DNA of 64,000 bases from NCBI RefSeq assembly GCF_000172795.2, contig NZ_CP020947.1, positions 3,289,001 through 3,353,000 on the forward strand. The letters are read 5' to 3'. A model generated the notes under the pieces. That model did no database searches. It had not been told where the DNA came from and saw only the letters and a list, made by a program, of their open reading frames with translations. Shown one piece after another: positions 52,526-61,015 of this stretch. Source of the DNA: Rhizobium sp. CIAT894 (lineage in GTDB: Bacteria; Pseudomonadota; Alphaproteobacteria; Rhizobiales; Rhizobiaceae). The position numbers were made by a program, and so were the translations under genes. Numbering within the stretch: position 1 is the stretch's first letter; each line of letters opens with the position of its first letter.

Positions 52526-55414
52526 ATGAAATTCGGCACGAGCGGCCTTCGCGGACTTTCAGTGGATCTCAAGGGACGCGCCTCTGCGCTTTATGCGACG
52601 GCGTTCGGCAAATATCTGCTGCAGACCGGCAAGGCTGAGGTCGGAGATACCGTTCTGATCGGCCGCGATTTTCGCGATTCGAGCCCGGATATCTCCGGAA
52701 ATTGTGCCGGCGCACTCGCCGCGCTCGGCTTCCGGGTCTTCGACTGCGGCAATGTGCCGACGCCGGCGCTTGCCCTTTATGGCCTCGCCATCAACGCCGC
52801 ATGCCTGATGGTTACGGGCTCGCATATTCCGGCAGACCGCAACGGCATCAAATTCTATCGCCCGGATGGCGAAATCGACAAATTGGACGAGGCGGCAATC
52901 ACGGCATGGGCGGCCGAGATCGAACGAACAGGCGAGGCCGTTGCAGAGGCGCCGGCCAAGACCGAAAATCATGAAGCGATCTGCCGGCAGCTCTTTTTTG
53001 AACGCAATACCGCCCTGCTTGCGCAAGGCGCGCTCTCCGGCCTGAAAATCGGCGTTTACCAGCACAGTACCGTCGCCCGCGACCTGCTGGTCGACGTTCT
53101 CGCCCATTACGGCGCCGAAATCACCGCTCTCGGACGTTCGGAGAGTTTCATTCCCGTCGATACCGAGGCCGTTTCCGACGAGACGATCGCGCAGATGAAG
53201 CGCTGGACGTCCGATCACAAATTCGATGCGATCGTCTCGACCGACGGCGACGGCGACCGCCCGCTGGTCGCAGACGAAAGCGGCACGCCGCTGCGCGGTG
53301 ATCTTCTCGGCCTTGTCGCAGCCAATTTTCTCGGCGCCGGCACGGTGGTGACACCGGTGACCTCCAATTCCGGCATCGAGGCTGCAGGCTCCTTCGCCGT
53401 CAGGCGAACCCGCGTCGGTTCGCCCTTCGTCATCGCAGGCATGGAAGAGGCCGTGGCCGCCGGCGCGGATCATGTCATGGGCTTTGAGGCCAATGGCGGG
53501 ATGCTGACCGCAACGACGTTCGACATCAACGGCAGAGCCGTGCGCGCCTTGCCGACGCGCGATTGTTTTATCCCGATACTTGCGATCCTGTCGCTCGCCG
53601 CCAGTCGCAGGCAGCCGCTTTCTGCCATTGCCGCCTCCTATCGCCTGCCCTTTGCCGCCGCCGATCGCCTGGAGAATTTTCCGGTGGAGACGAGCGCGAC
53701 GCTGATGGAATATCTTCGCGCCTCCAATGAAAATCTTGTCGCTTTCCTGGAGCCGGTCGGGGAGCCGGCGACGACATCCGACATCGACGGACTTCGCGTG
53801 ACGCTGAAGGACGGCAGGATCATTCATTTCCGGCCCTCGGGCAATGCACCTGAGATGCGCTGCTACGTGGAAGCCGAAAGCGAAACCGCAGCCCTGGATC
53901 TGCTGAAGACCGGGCTCAGGGAAATAACGAACTGGGCAGACGCCCGCCAACATGCCACGAACAAGCTTTTTTCAAGGAACCCGCCTATGACGCAGAAAAT
54001 CGTTCCCGTGATCATGGCCGGCGGCAAAGGCACGCGGCTCTGGCCGCTTTCCCGTGCCACCGCACCGAAACAGTTCATCCAGTTCGTCGGCGACAAGACG
54101 CTGTTTCAGGCGACCCTCGAACGCGTTTCCAATCCGGAGATCTACGAAGCCCCGATCGTCGTCACCAATGAGGAATTCCGCTTTCTGGTCGCCGAACAGG
54201 CCCGCGCGCTGGCCGTCCCGCTCGCCGCCGTGCTGCTGGAACCGGTCGCCCGCAACACCGCCGCAGCGGTGGCCGCCGCCGCAACACTTGCCGCCGACCT
54301 TTTCGGCAAGAACACCATCATCCAGATGCTCGCCTCGGATCACGAAATCCTTGCCGACAAGAGCTATTTCGATTGCATCCGCATCGCCCGCGACGCCGCG
54401 GCCGACGGCAAGCTCGTCACCTTCGGCATCAGCCCGACCGAGCCGGCAACCGGTTACGGCTATATCGAGATCGGCGATGCGCTTAAAAACGGCGCTCACA
54501 AGGTCGTTCGCTTCGTGGAGAAGCCGGCATTGGAAAAGGCCGAGCGGATGCTCGCCGACGGCGGCTTCTACTGGAACTCCGGCATCTTCATGTTCCCGGT
54601 GACGGAACTCATCGCCGAATTGCAGGAACATGCGCCCGATGTACTGAAGGCGGCAAGCAAGGCCGTTTCCAAGGCCAGCCGCGACCTCGATTTTACCCGC
54701 CTTGACGCCGACCATTTCGCCAAGAGCCCCGATATATCGATCGACTATGCGATCATGGAAAAGACCTCGAAGGCTGCCGTCGTCCCCTCGCCGTTCAAAT
54801 GGTCCGACATGGGAAGCTGGGATGCCGTTTGGAAATCAGGCGCCCGCGACAGCAACGGCAATGTTGCCGCCGCAAACACCACCGTCGTCAATACCCGCAA
54901 CTCGCTCGTCATGACGCATGGCGTACATCTTGCGGTCCAGGGCATGGAGGACGTCGCCGTCATCGCCAGCGAGGACGCCGTCTATGTCGGGCCGCTCAAG
55001 GACAGCCAGAATGTCGGGCAACTGGTCAAGATGCTGGCCTCTTCTTCCGGCACGGCGAAATTCACCGAAACCCACCCGACATCCTACCGCCCCTGGGGTG
55101 GTTACACCTCGATCTTCAACGGCGATCGTTTCCAGGTGAAGCGCATCTTCGTCACGCCGGGCAAGAAGCTGTCGCTGCAGAAGCACCACCATCGCTCCGA
55201 ACACTGGATCGTCGTCAAGGGAACGGCCGAGGTGACGGTCGGCGACAGCGTGCGGATGCTGCGCGAGAACGAAAGCGTCTATATCCCGCTCGGCGAAGTC
55301 CATCGTCTCGCCAATCCCGGCAAGATTCTCCTCGAGCTGATCGAGGTGCAGACAGGCTCCTATCTCGGCGAGGACGACATCATCCGCATCGTCGATGAGT
55401 TCGGAAGAACCTGA
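52526..55414 (+). CDS. noeKJ: fused phosphomannomutase / mannose-1-phosphate guanylyltransferase-mannose-6-phosphate isomerase
   Basis: One 962-codon frame encodes two enzymes usually made separately. Residues 1-485 are a phosphomannomutase (NoeK/ManB): phosphoserine loop MVTGSHIP, metal loop STDGDGDRPL, GFEANGG and RPSGNAPEMR. Residues 488-962 are a type II GMP/PMI (NoeJ/ManC): MAGGKGTRLWPLSRAT, FYWNSGIFMF and the C-terminal cupin with SLQKHHHRSEHW. Together they make GDP-mannose from mannose-6-phosphate, and also interconvert fructose-6-phosphate. The junction is a T6 tract followed by CAAGGAACCCGCCT and an ATG at 53987, which looks like the ribosome site and start of a separate noeJ. Removing one T would restore a noeK stop overlapping that ATG. 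Confidence 0.92.
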   Translation: MKFGTSGLRGLSVDLKGRASALYATAFGKYLLQTGKAEVGDTVLIGRDFRDSSPDISGNCAGALAALGFRVFDCGNVPTPALALYGLAINAACLMVTGSHIPADRNGIKFYRPDGEIDKLDEAAITAWAAEIERTGEAVAEAPAKTENHEAICRQLFFERNTALLAQGALSGLKIGVYQHSTVARDLLVDVLAHYGAEITALGRSESFIPVDTEAVSDETIAQMKRWTSDHKFDAIVSTDGDGDRPLVADESGTPLRGDLLGLVAANFLGAGTVVTPVTSNSGIEAAGSFAVRRTRVGSPFVIAGMEEAVAAGADHVMGFEANGGMLTATTFDINGRAVRALPTRDCFIPILAILSLAASRRQPLSAIAASYRLPFAAADRLENFPVETSATLMEYLRASNENLVAFLEPVGEPATTSDIDGLRVTLKDGRIIHFRPSGNAPEMRCYVEAESETAALDLLKTGLREITNWADARQHATNKLFSRNPPMTQKIVPVIMAGGKGTRLWPLSRATAPKQFIQFVGDKTLFQATLERVSNPEIYEAPIVVTNEEFRFLVAEQARALAVPLAAVLLEPVARNTAAAVAAAATLAADLFGKNTIIQMLASDHEILADKSYFDCIRIARDAAADGKLVTFGISPTEPATGYGYIEIGDALKNGAHKVVRFVEKPALEKAERMLADGGFYWNSGIFMFPVTELIAELQEHAPDVLKAASKAVSKASRDLDFTRLDADHFAKSPDISIDYAIMEKTSKAAVVPSPFKWSDMGSWDAVWKSGARDSNGNVAAANTTVVNTRNSLVMTHGVHLAVQGMEDVAVIASEDAVYVGPLKDSQNVGQLVKMLASSSGTAKFTETHPTSYRPWGGYTSIFNGDRFQVKRIFVTPGKKLSLQKHHHRSEHWIVVKGTAEVTVGDSVRMLRENESVYIPLGEVHRLANPGKILLELIEVQTGSYLGEDDIIRIVDEFGRT
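53967..53972 (+). other. T6 tract at the noeK-noeJ junction
   Basis: Six T residues within AAGCTTTTTTCAAGG. In the present frame they read Leu-Phe-Ser and join the two enzymes. With five T the frame would read KLFQGTRL and stop at TGA 53988-53990, overlapping ATG 53987 as ATGA. Runs like this mutate easily and can cause polymerase slippage. Confidence 0.8.
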
Positions 55415-55549
55415 CGTCGCAGCCGGACCGCGGGTCTGGATCAAACAATGCGCCGCCCTTTTCGGCGCAACCACCATCGCTGTTGAAGTCGCTGTGGGAA
55501 TTCTCGTAGAATGGACGCACCGAAAGACATGACCGGAGATATTCCCCTG

Positions 55550-55855
55550 ATGCGCATCTTGCCCGCCCTCGCCGGACTTCTCGCAATCATGGGACCGGGA
55601 ATGGCGTTTGCCGAAAACGCAAAGATGCGGACGGCAAGCGAAGCCGAAATTCGCGAGCACCTGCCGGGCACGTCGGAACTGAAAGAAAGCAGCAACGGTT
55701 ACGAATATCGCAAGGGCAACGCCAATGGCTATAAAATAACCAATGGCCAGGTGTGCGTCCGGTTTCCCAACAAATCGACCGACTGCGTCAGCGTGAAGAC
55801 CGACGGCGAGAAATTTCAGATGATCGACAAAAAAGGCGGCAGAACGAAATTCTGA
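55550..55855 (+). CDS. small exported protein, unknown
   Basis: This protein of about 101 residues has a signal peptide (RILPALAGLLAIMGPGMAFA) and a compact domain with a single Cys pair (QVCVRF and TDCVSVKTDG). MRTASEAEIREHLPGTSELK opens it. It resembles small periplasmic proteins of unknown function that are common in rhizobia. ATG at 55550 is chosen because it begins a standard signal peptide; ATG 55529 and 55511 in frame are possible. Confidence 0.65.
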   Translation: MRILPALAGLLAIMGPGMAFAENAKMRTASEAEIREHLPGTSELKESSNGYEYRKGNANGYKITNGQVCVRFPNKSTDCVSVKTDGEKFQMIDKKGGRTKF

Positions 55856-55897
55856 CTTTGCTCCGGGCACGTCCCAGGCAAATTATCCTGCCTGGGC

Positions 55898-56854
55898 TCA
55901 TCTTGCCGGTGAAGTTTGACCGTTCCTGTCGAGAGCGAATTCGGCGATCAGGCCTGAATGGTTCGAGCCGAGATTGTCATCGAGACGTTTCAGCGATGTC
56001 AGACGAAGCGGCGCGCGCGCAAATATGTGATCGATGGCGATCCCGAGCACGCCCGCGCCGGCCGGCCATGTTGCCGGTTCTGGCGCGATCGTTTTCAGCT
56101 TCTGTTCGCGCAGGAAATCCTGGATGCTCGGGGCGATTACCGAAGAATTGAAATCACCCGCCAGCACCAGAGGGCCGTCGATCGAACCAAGCGTTTTGGC
56201 GAGGTCTTCCAATTCAGCCATCTGGAAATCATCGAAATAGGGTTTGGTCAGGTGGGCCGAGACCAGATTGATGGTTTCGCCGCCAAACTCGACGCTCGAT
56301 ATAGCAAGCCTGTTTTTTCGCAGACTGCCCATGCTTGCGACCTGCCGGCTGACGAACGGGCGTTTGGACAGCAGCAGCGTATCGCAGCTATCCTTCCCGT
56401 CGTCGCAGCCGATATGATAGGGATAGACCTTGAACAGTTGCTGCAGATGAAATGTCAGCGGCTTGGCTTCGAGCAGATTGACGACATCGGCATTCGAAGC
56501 GATCACCATGTCGGTGATAGCAGTCGAGTTTTTCCAGTTGTCGATCGCGATGTTGAACGACATCAGACGGAAAAGCCCCGGTCTGTCCGTACCTCTGTCG
56601 TCCTCGGAAAACTCGCGCAGCATGACGACGCCGTGAGCGACGAGAACAAGCGAGACAAACAGAAGAACGAAGCCGTAAATCTGTCTCCTGACAGCCAGAA
56701 TGATCAGGCTGGCGGCAACAAAGAGGACGCCGAAATGAACCTGGAAGCTGTAGAGGAAGGACAGCAGCCAGAAGTTAGTGACATAGCGTAGAGATACGAT
56801 CGCGATGGCAACGGTCAGAAACGCACAGAGAATCCAATAAATTATCTCTCTCAT
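55898..56854 (-). CDS. EEP-family (endonuclease/exonuclease/phosphatase) membrane protein
   Basis: The 318-residue protein has three N-terminal membrane helices (LCAFLTVAIAIVSLRYVTNF, then VLFVAASLIILAV and YGFVLLFVSLVLVAHGVVML). The EEP domain follows: LMSFNIAIDNW, VVNLLEAKP with the metal Glu, LVLAGDFNSS, IDHIFARAP and the end NHSGLIAEF. The domain sits on the periplasmic side and should cleave phosphodiesters such as nucleic acid, lipid or glycan phosphates. ATG at 56854 follows AGGA; the frame is open to 57082 but upstream is low-quality protein. The substrate is unknown. Confidence 0.85.
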   Translation of the reverse strand: MREIIYWILCAFLTVAIAIVSLRYVTNFWLLSFLYSFQVHFGVLFVAASLIILAVRRQIYGFVLLFVSLVLVAHGVVMLREFSEDDRGTDRPGLFRLMSFNIAIDNWKNSTAITDMVIASNADVVNLLEAKPLTFHLQQLFKVYPYHIGCDDGKDSCDTLLLSKRPFVSRQVASMGSLRKNRLAISSVEFGGETINLVSAHLTKPYFDDFQMAELEDLAKTLGSIDGPLVLAGDFNSSVIAPSIQDFLREQKLKTIAPEPATWPAGAGVLGIAIDHIFARAPLRLTSLKRLDDNLGSNHSGLIAEFALDRNGQTSPAR

Positions 56855-57134
56855 CGATCCTGACCTGCTTGCAGACGACCTGTCGGCCATAACATGCAGG
56901 CAGCCATGCCGCAATGCAGCATAACAGCCGATGGCCGCAACTGGCCCTCCGGCGATATCGACGGCCTCTCCGTCATTCCTCAGGCCAGCGGGCGGATACG
57001 CCGAAGACACGCTGCAATGACGCCGCCTTCTCTTCAAAGACCTATCGACTCGGCGTCTTCTTATCTTGTAAGTGAGGGCCAATTCATATGGAGTCGGCTT
57101 TTTGCCGTCGGCAAGGAGTCGAGAAAAGGTGGGA

Positions 57135-58151
57135 ATGCGCTACTTCATTACAGGCACTGCCGGCTTTATCGGCTTTCATCTGGCCAGGCGCCTGCTGCAG
57201 GAAGGGCATGACGTCACCGGTTTCGACGGCCTCACTCCCTACTACAATGTCAAGCTCAAGGAGATGCGCCACGCGGCACTTTCCCAGTTTCCGGCCTTCA
57301 CACCCGTCATATCGATGCTTGAGGACCGGCCGGCCCTGGAAGCGGCGGTTCTGGCGGCCAAGCCCGACATCCTGATCCATCTCGCCGCCCAGGCCGGGGT
57401 GCGCTACAGCCTGGAAAATCCCGAGGCCTATCTTCGTTCGAATGTCGAAGGCTCGTGGAACATCATGGAAATCGCCCGGCGCGCCGAAATCCGCCACCTG
57501 ATGCTGGCCTCGACATCGTCGATCTACGGCGCCAATGCGACCGTTCCTTTTCATGAGACCGATCGTGCCGACGAACCGCTGACCATCTATGCGGCGACGA
57601 AGAAATCGATGGAACTGATGGCGCACAGCTACGCCCATCTTCATAAGATTCCGACCACGGCCTTTCGTTTCTTCACGGTCTACGGCCCATGGGGCCGGCC
57701 CGACATGGCACTGTTCAAATTCACCAAGAACATGCTCGAAGACCAGCCGATCGAGATCTACGGCGAAGGCAATATGAGCCGTGACTTCACCTATATCGAC
57801 GATCTGATCGAAGCGATCGTCAGGCTATCGGCAATCGCTCCAAGCGAGGACAACCGTCTCGACAATGTGGCTGTTGAAACGCTTTCGCGCCAGGCGCCCT
57901 TTCGCGTCGTCAATATTGGCGGGGGACAGCCGGTCAGCCTGATGGATTTCGTCGAAACGGTGGAGAAGGCGCTCGGCCGTCCTGCCATTCGCAAGATGCT
58001 GGCAATGCAGAAGGGTGATGTGCCGCGCACATTCGCGGCCCCCGACCTGCTCGTGGCACTGACGGGATACAAGCCGGACACGACTTTGGATGTCGGCGTC
58101 AAGGCTTTCGTCGAATGGTATCTCGAGGTGCGCGGCGAGCTCGGCGCCTGA
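57135..58151 (+). CDS. lpsL: UDP-glucuronate 4-epimerase
   Basis: The 338-residue SDR enzyme starts [20 protein letters not shown] with the NAD motif GxxGxxG. It has the catalytic Tyr-Lys in [20 protein letters not shown], the TSSIYGAN serine segment and [17 protein letters not shown]. It converts UDP-glucuronate into UDP-galacturonate, a sugar donor for LPS core, lipid A and other glycans. It is the usual partner of rkpK (46738-48066) but is 9 kb away here. AAGGTGG precedes the ATG. Confidence 0.92.
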   Translation: MRYFITGTAGFIGFHLARRLLQEGHDVTGFDGLTPYYNVKLKEMRHAALSQFPAFTPVISMLEDRPALEAAVLAAKPDILIHLAAQAGVRYSLENPEAYLRSNVEGSWNIMEIARRAEIRHLMLASTSSIYGANATVPFHETDRADEPLTIYAATKKSMELMAHSYAHLHKIPTTAFRFFTVYGPWGRPDMALFKFTKNMLEDQPIEIYGEGNMSRDFTYIDDLIEAIVRLSAIAPSEDNRLDNVAVETLSRQAPFRVVNIGGGQPVSLMDFVETVEKALGRPAIRKMLAMQKGDVPRTFAAPDLLVALTGYKPDTTLDVGVKAFVEWYLEVRGELGA

Positions 58152-58188
58152 AACGCCGCGCCGGATTATTGCCCGTTGATCCGGAGCG

Positions 58189-58500
58189 TCAGCGGAGAAA
58201 CGTCACCGCATGCACCGCGTTGACCGCCTGCGAGAACACGTAGTCGACGATTGCCCGACCTGAGAGATAGGTCTTGAGCTGATAGCCCTGCCCCTCGGCT
58301 TCGGCAGGGCTGCGCAGAACGAAAGGCATGGCTGGACGCACGAAACCGGCACGTGTCGTCAAGGGAGCCTCGGGCGAATGACCGATGGCGGAGGTGTACA
58401 TCAGGTCGCGGGCAAGGCTGGCGGGGCCGATAGCGAATGCCGGCCCGGCAGCGGCGGTGATGGTCAGAGTCAAGGCGATGGCGGCGAGCGTCTTGTGCAT
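58189..58500 (-). CDS. small exported hypothetical protein
   Basis: A protein of about 103 residues with a clear signal peptide (TLAAIALTLTITAAAGPAFA) and a mature part of about 80 residues rich in Ala, Leu and Arg (SLARDLMYTSAIGHSPEAPL, then LKTYLSGRAIVDYVFSQAVN). Two GG/GGA sites precede the ATG at 58500; GGGGA lies about eight bases upstream. No family recognised. It is convergent with lpsL. Confidence 0.6.
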   Translation of the reverse strand: MHKTLAAIALTLTITAAAGPAFAIGPASLARDLMYTSAIGHSPEAPLTTRAGFVRPAMPFVLRSPAEAEGQGYQLKTYLSGRAIVDYVFSQAVNAVHAVTFLR

Positions 58501-58590
58501 GTCGAAGTCCCCATTTTGCGGATCGGCGGGCTTTTGCCTGGCCCGGCTCCAAACGATCGGTGTGTCTGTCCACACATCGGCCGTTTTCAT

Positions 58591-58766
58591 GAGACCACTC
58601 TACACCTCAGTATTTTCAGGGCTTTTAAGCGGATCGGTCAAATTTTACGAAATTTGATTTTCTCGTAAAAGGCTCGGATCCACAGGGAAAATGGATTGGC
58701 TGGCCAGACGGGCCACGAATGCAGCGTCGGCGAAACGTGCCGATAATCCGAGCGCTGCACCGCGGT
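58591..58766. other. intergenic stretch
   Basis: No gene, hairpin or repeat that I can support. The AT-rich start (58610-58680) could hold the promoter of the minus-strand gene. Confidence 0.4.
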
Positions 58767-58919
58767 CTACAGAATGCGATCCAGCTTCTTATTGATGTGC
58801 AGGTTCGGCATCAATCCCGCACTTTGCGCGGCATGATAGGATTCCCGCGCCGCATCGAACGAGATCGACCACATGATGGCGCTGAGCAGGAGCGCGATGA
58901 TATAAATCTGGATACGCAT
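58767..58919 (-). CDS. possible 50-residue membrane peptide
   Basis: MRIQIYIIALLLSAIMWSIS and the remainder form a single N-terminal membrane helix with a polar tail. The ATG at 58919 begins a sensible membrane peptide; the longer open frame to 59024 runs through AT-rich sequence. No ribosome site is evident, so this is a weak call. It could be a small inner-membrane protein. Confidence 0.35.
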   Translation of the reverse strand: MRIQIYIIALLLSAIMWSISFDAARESYHAAQSAGLMPNLHINKKLDRIL

Positions 58920-59112
58920 CACATCGGCGATACGGAAAGAGCAAGGCCGTTTTGTGTCAAAAAATGACCGCGTAAATAGAAAAAATGGCAGGATTATTTG
59001 CGCTGCAATATGTCCGCCGGACACATTAGTGTCGCGAAAATTAGCGATGGTGCATCGCTACTGTTAGCAGCCCAACCCCGAGGCTTGTTTCTCTTCCCAC
59101 CTGAGAACCCTG

Positions 59113-59137
59113 AGAGGCCCGTTCGTCACGGGCCTCT
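59113..59137 (+). terminator. strong hairpin upstream of the CecR-type gene
   Basis: AGAGGCCCGT (59113-59122) pairs perfectly with ACGGGCCTCT (59128-59137) around TTCGTCA-type loop bases TCGTC, followed by TTGCCTTTG. No protein gene ends just upstream on the plus strand. Confidence 0.65.
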
Positions 59138-59257
59138 TTGCCTTTGTCGCCGACATTTCCCGCGGGCAGCCGAATTGGGCGGCACATCGATCTCGGTTAT
59201 TCGCCCTATTCTGAATCTCTGCAGATCCGGTTTGAAAGGGTTCTCCGCGGAAATATA

Positions 59258-59269
59258 TCAATCGATTGA
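59258..59269. promoter_or_regulatory. 12-bp palindrome TCAATCGATTGA, possible autoregulatory operator
   Basis: TCAATCGATTGA is a perfect palindrome overlapping the start of the predicted -35 box of the CecR-type gene, 31 bases before its ATG. A TetR-family dimer binding here would block the promoter. Confidence 0.5.
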
Positions 59270-59294
59270 CTTATTTTACGATCCGCGCTATAAA
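59266..59294 (+). promoter_or_regulatory. near-consensus promoter, leaderless cecR-like transcript predicted
   Basis: TTGACT (59266-59271) and TATAAA (59289-59294) are separated by exactly 17 bases, a near-perfect housekeeping-sigma promoter. Transcription would start near 59301, the A of the ATG of the regulator gene. No ribosome site lies between. Confidence 0.65.
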
Positions 59295-59300
59295 ACTATC

Positions 59301-60005
59301 ATGAACCAGGAACATGACGCCGAACCTCCACCAACTTCCGCCCGTGCCGAGATCGCGCGCCAGAAGATGCTGACCGCCGCTCTCGACGTCTTCGGGCGCT
59401 ACGGCTTCGACGGCGCTTCGACGCGCCAGCTGACCGAAGCCGCCGGCGTCAACCTGCAGGCCATCCCCTATTATTTCGGCAGCAAGGAAGGCCTCTACAT
59501 CGCCACTGCCGAATTTCTGATGGCCCGCATCGACACGCATGTCGGCGATATGAGGGCACGCATCGGCGCGCATCTGCTGACGCTTGACGCCGCCGGTGAA
59601 CGGCTCGCCGAAGCTGAGGCCCGTCGCTTCCTCACGGAAATTCTCCAGACGATGGTGACGCTTTTCGTCGGCAAGGAATCCGAATCCTGGGCGCGCTTCC
59701 TGATCCGCGAGCAGATGGAGCCGACCGAGGCCTTCACACGGGTCTATCAGGGCATCATGCGGCCGATGATCGAGATGGGCCGGCGGCTGATCGGCGCCAT
59801 CCTGCATGAGGACCCCGCCTCGGAACATGTGCGCCTGCGCACATTCAACCTTCTCGGTAGCATCCTGGTCTTTCGCGTCACCCACGCGGCCGTCCTTGCC
59901 CAGATGGAATGGGACGCCATCGGCCCCGAACAGGTGGAAACCTTGCGCGGCCTTGCCGCCGAACTTGTGGATCTCCTCGGCCCGCCGAAAGGAGGCGCAG
60001 AATGA
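59301..60005 (+). CDS. cecR: TetR-family regulator, CecR-like
   Basis: The 234-residue protein has an N-terminal TetR helix-turn-helix: [40 protein letters not shown] and [21 protein letters not shown] CecR/YbiH-type ligand domain with [20 protein letters not shown] follows. CecR (YbiH) of E. coli represses the ybhGFSR exporter genes; here the same gene order follows it on the same strand. The stop overlaps the next ATG (ATGA). The ATG coincides with the predicted transcript start, so translation may be leaderless. Confidence 0.93.
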   Translation: MNQEHDAEPPPTSARAEIARQKMLTAALDVFGRYGFDGASTRQLTEAAGVNLQAIPYYFGSKEGLYIATAEFLMARIDTHVGDMRARIGAHLLTLDAAGERLAEAEARRFLTEILQTMVTLFVGKESESWARFLIREQMEPTEAFTRVYQGIMRPMIEMGRRLIGAILHEDPASEHVRLRTFNLLGSILVFRVTHAAVLAQMEWDAIGPEQVETLRGLAAELVDLLGPPKGGAE

Positions 60006-61015
60006 AACGCACGCTTCCCATCGCCATCCTGCTCCTGCTTGCGGTGGGTGCGGCGGCCTGGTGGTACGGACTGCCCGAAAGGCTCGGCTGGCTGCCTCCA
60101 ACCGGCCGCGAATTCGTCCTTTATGGCAATGTCGATATCCGCCAGGTCTCGCTCGGCTTCCGCGTCAGCGGCCGCCTCTCCGAACTGCGCGTCGATGAGG
60201 GCGACGTCATCAAGAGCGGCACTGTTTTGGCGAAGCTCGACGCCGCGCCCTACGAATTCGCCGTCCGCTCCGGCGAGGCCAATGTCGCGGCGCTTCGGGC
60301 AACACTGGATAAGCTGAAGGCGGGGCCACGGCCGACCGAGATCGCACAGGCACGCGCCGCTTATGACGAAAGCCTCGCCGATCTCGAAAACGCCAACCTC
60401 GCTTATGAGCGCGCCCGCCAGCTTCGCCCGCAGGGCACGATCTCAGAAGCGAACCTCGATCAGGCAACCGCCGCAAAAGCGATGGCCGCCGCCCGCTCCG
60501 CTTCCGCCAACGAGGCGCTGAAACTGCTGCAGGAGGGCTCGCGGGCCGAGGATATCGCCGCCGCCGACGCGCAGGTGAAGGCCGCAGAGGCAACGCTCGC
60601 CTCTGCCCGCACGTCGCTTGAAGATACCGAGCTGCGTGCGGCGAATGACGGCGTCATTCTCTCTCGCGTGCGGGAAACCGGCGCCATCGTCTCGCCGGCC
60701 GATACCGTCTTCGTCTTGTCCCTGACCGCGCCCGTCTGGGTGCGCAGCTATGTCGCGGAACCCGATCTCGGCCGCATTCATCCCGGCATGAAGGTATCAG
60801 TCGCCTCCGATACGGCGCCCGACAAGCCCTATGAAGGCACGATCGGCTTCATCTCGCCGGTCGCCGAATTCACCCCGAAATCGGTGGAGACGCCGGAGCT
60901 CAGGACCGATCTCGTCTATCGCCTGAGGATCGTCATCGACAAGCCCGGCCCGGATCTGCGCCAGGGCATGCCGGTCACCGTGCGACTTTCCCCGCCCGCG
61001 GCAGACGGGCAATGA
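60002..61015 (+). CDS. ybhG: HlyD-family membrane fusion protein (YbhG-like)
   Basis: The 337-residue adaptor starts with a signal anchor ([19 protein letters not shown]) and has the lipoyl half-motif [40 protein letters not shown], a coiled coil (about 90-210), the other half [20 protein letters not shown] and a beta barrel ending with [10 protein letters not shown]. It joins the ABC transporter of this operon to an outer-membrane channel. It overlaps cecR (ATGA) and the next gene (ATGA), so the operon is coupled. In E. coli the system affects drug sensitivity. Confidence 0.94.
   Translation: MKRTLPIAILLLLAVGAAAWWYGLPERLGWLPPTGREFVLYGNVDIRQVSLGFRVSGRLSELRVDEGDVIKSGTVLAKLDAAPYEFAVRSGEANVAALRATLDKLKAGPRPTEIAQARAAYDESLADLENANLAYERARQLRPQGTISEANLDQATAAKAMAAARSASANEALKLLQEGSRAEDIAAADAQVKAAEATLASARTSLEDTELRAANDGVILSRVRETGAIVSPADTVFVLSLTAPVWVRSYVAEPDLGRIHPGMKVSVASDTAPDKPYEGTIGFISPVAEFTPKSVETPELRTDLVYRLRIVIDKPGPDLRQGMPVTVRLSPPAADGQ

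Larger units (their letters stand above)
58920..59300. other. intergenic region with three hairpins, possible small RNA
   Basis: TGTCCGCCGGACA (59009-59021), TAGCGATG-GTG-CATCGCTA (59042-59060) and the terminator hairpin at 59113-59137 follow each other. A plus-strand transcript starting near 59000 and ending at the terminator would be a folded RNA of about 140 bases. No gene is seen. Confidence 0.4.

Noticed and set aside
52559..53953. 464-codon minus-strand frame
   Set aside because: Antisense of the phosphomannomutase domain; product is Gly/Arg/His-rich without domain features.
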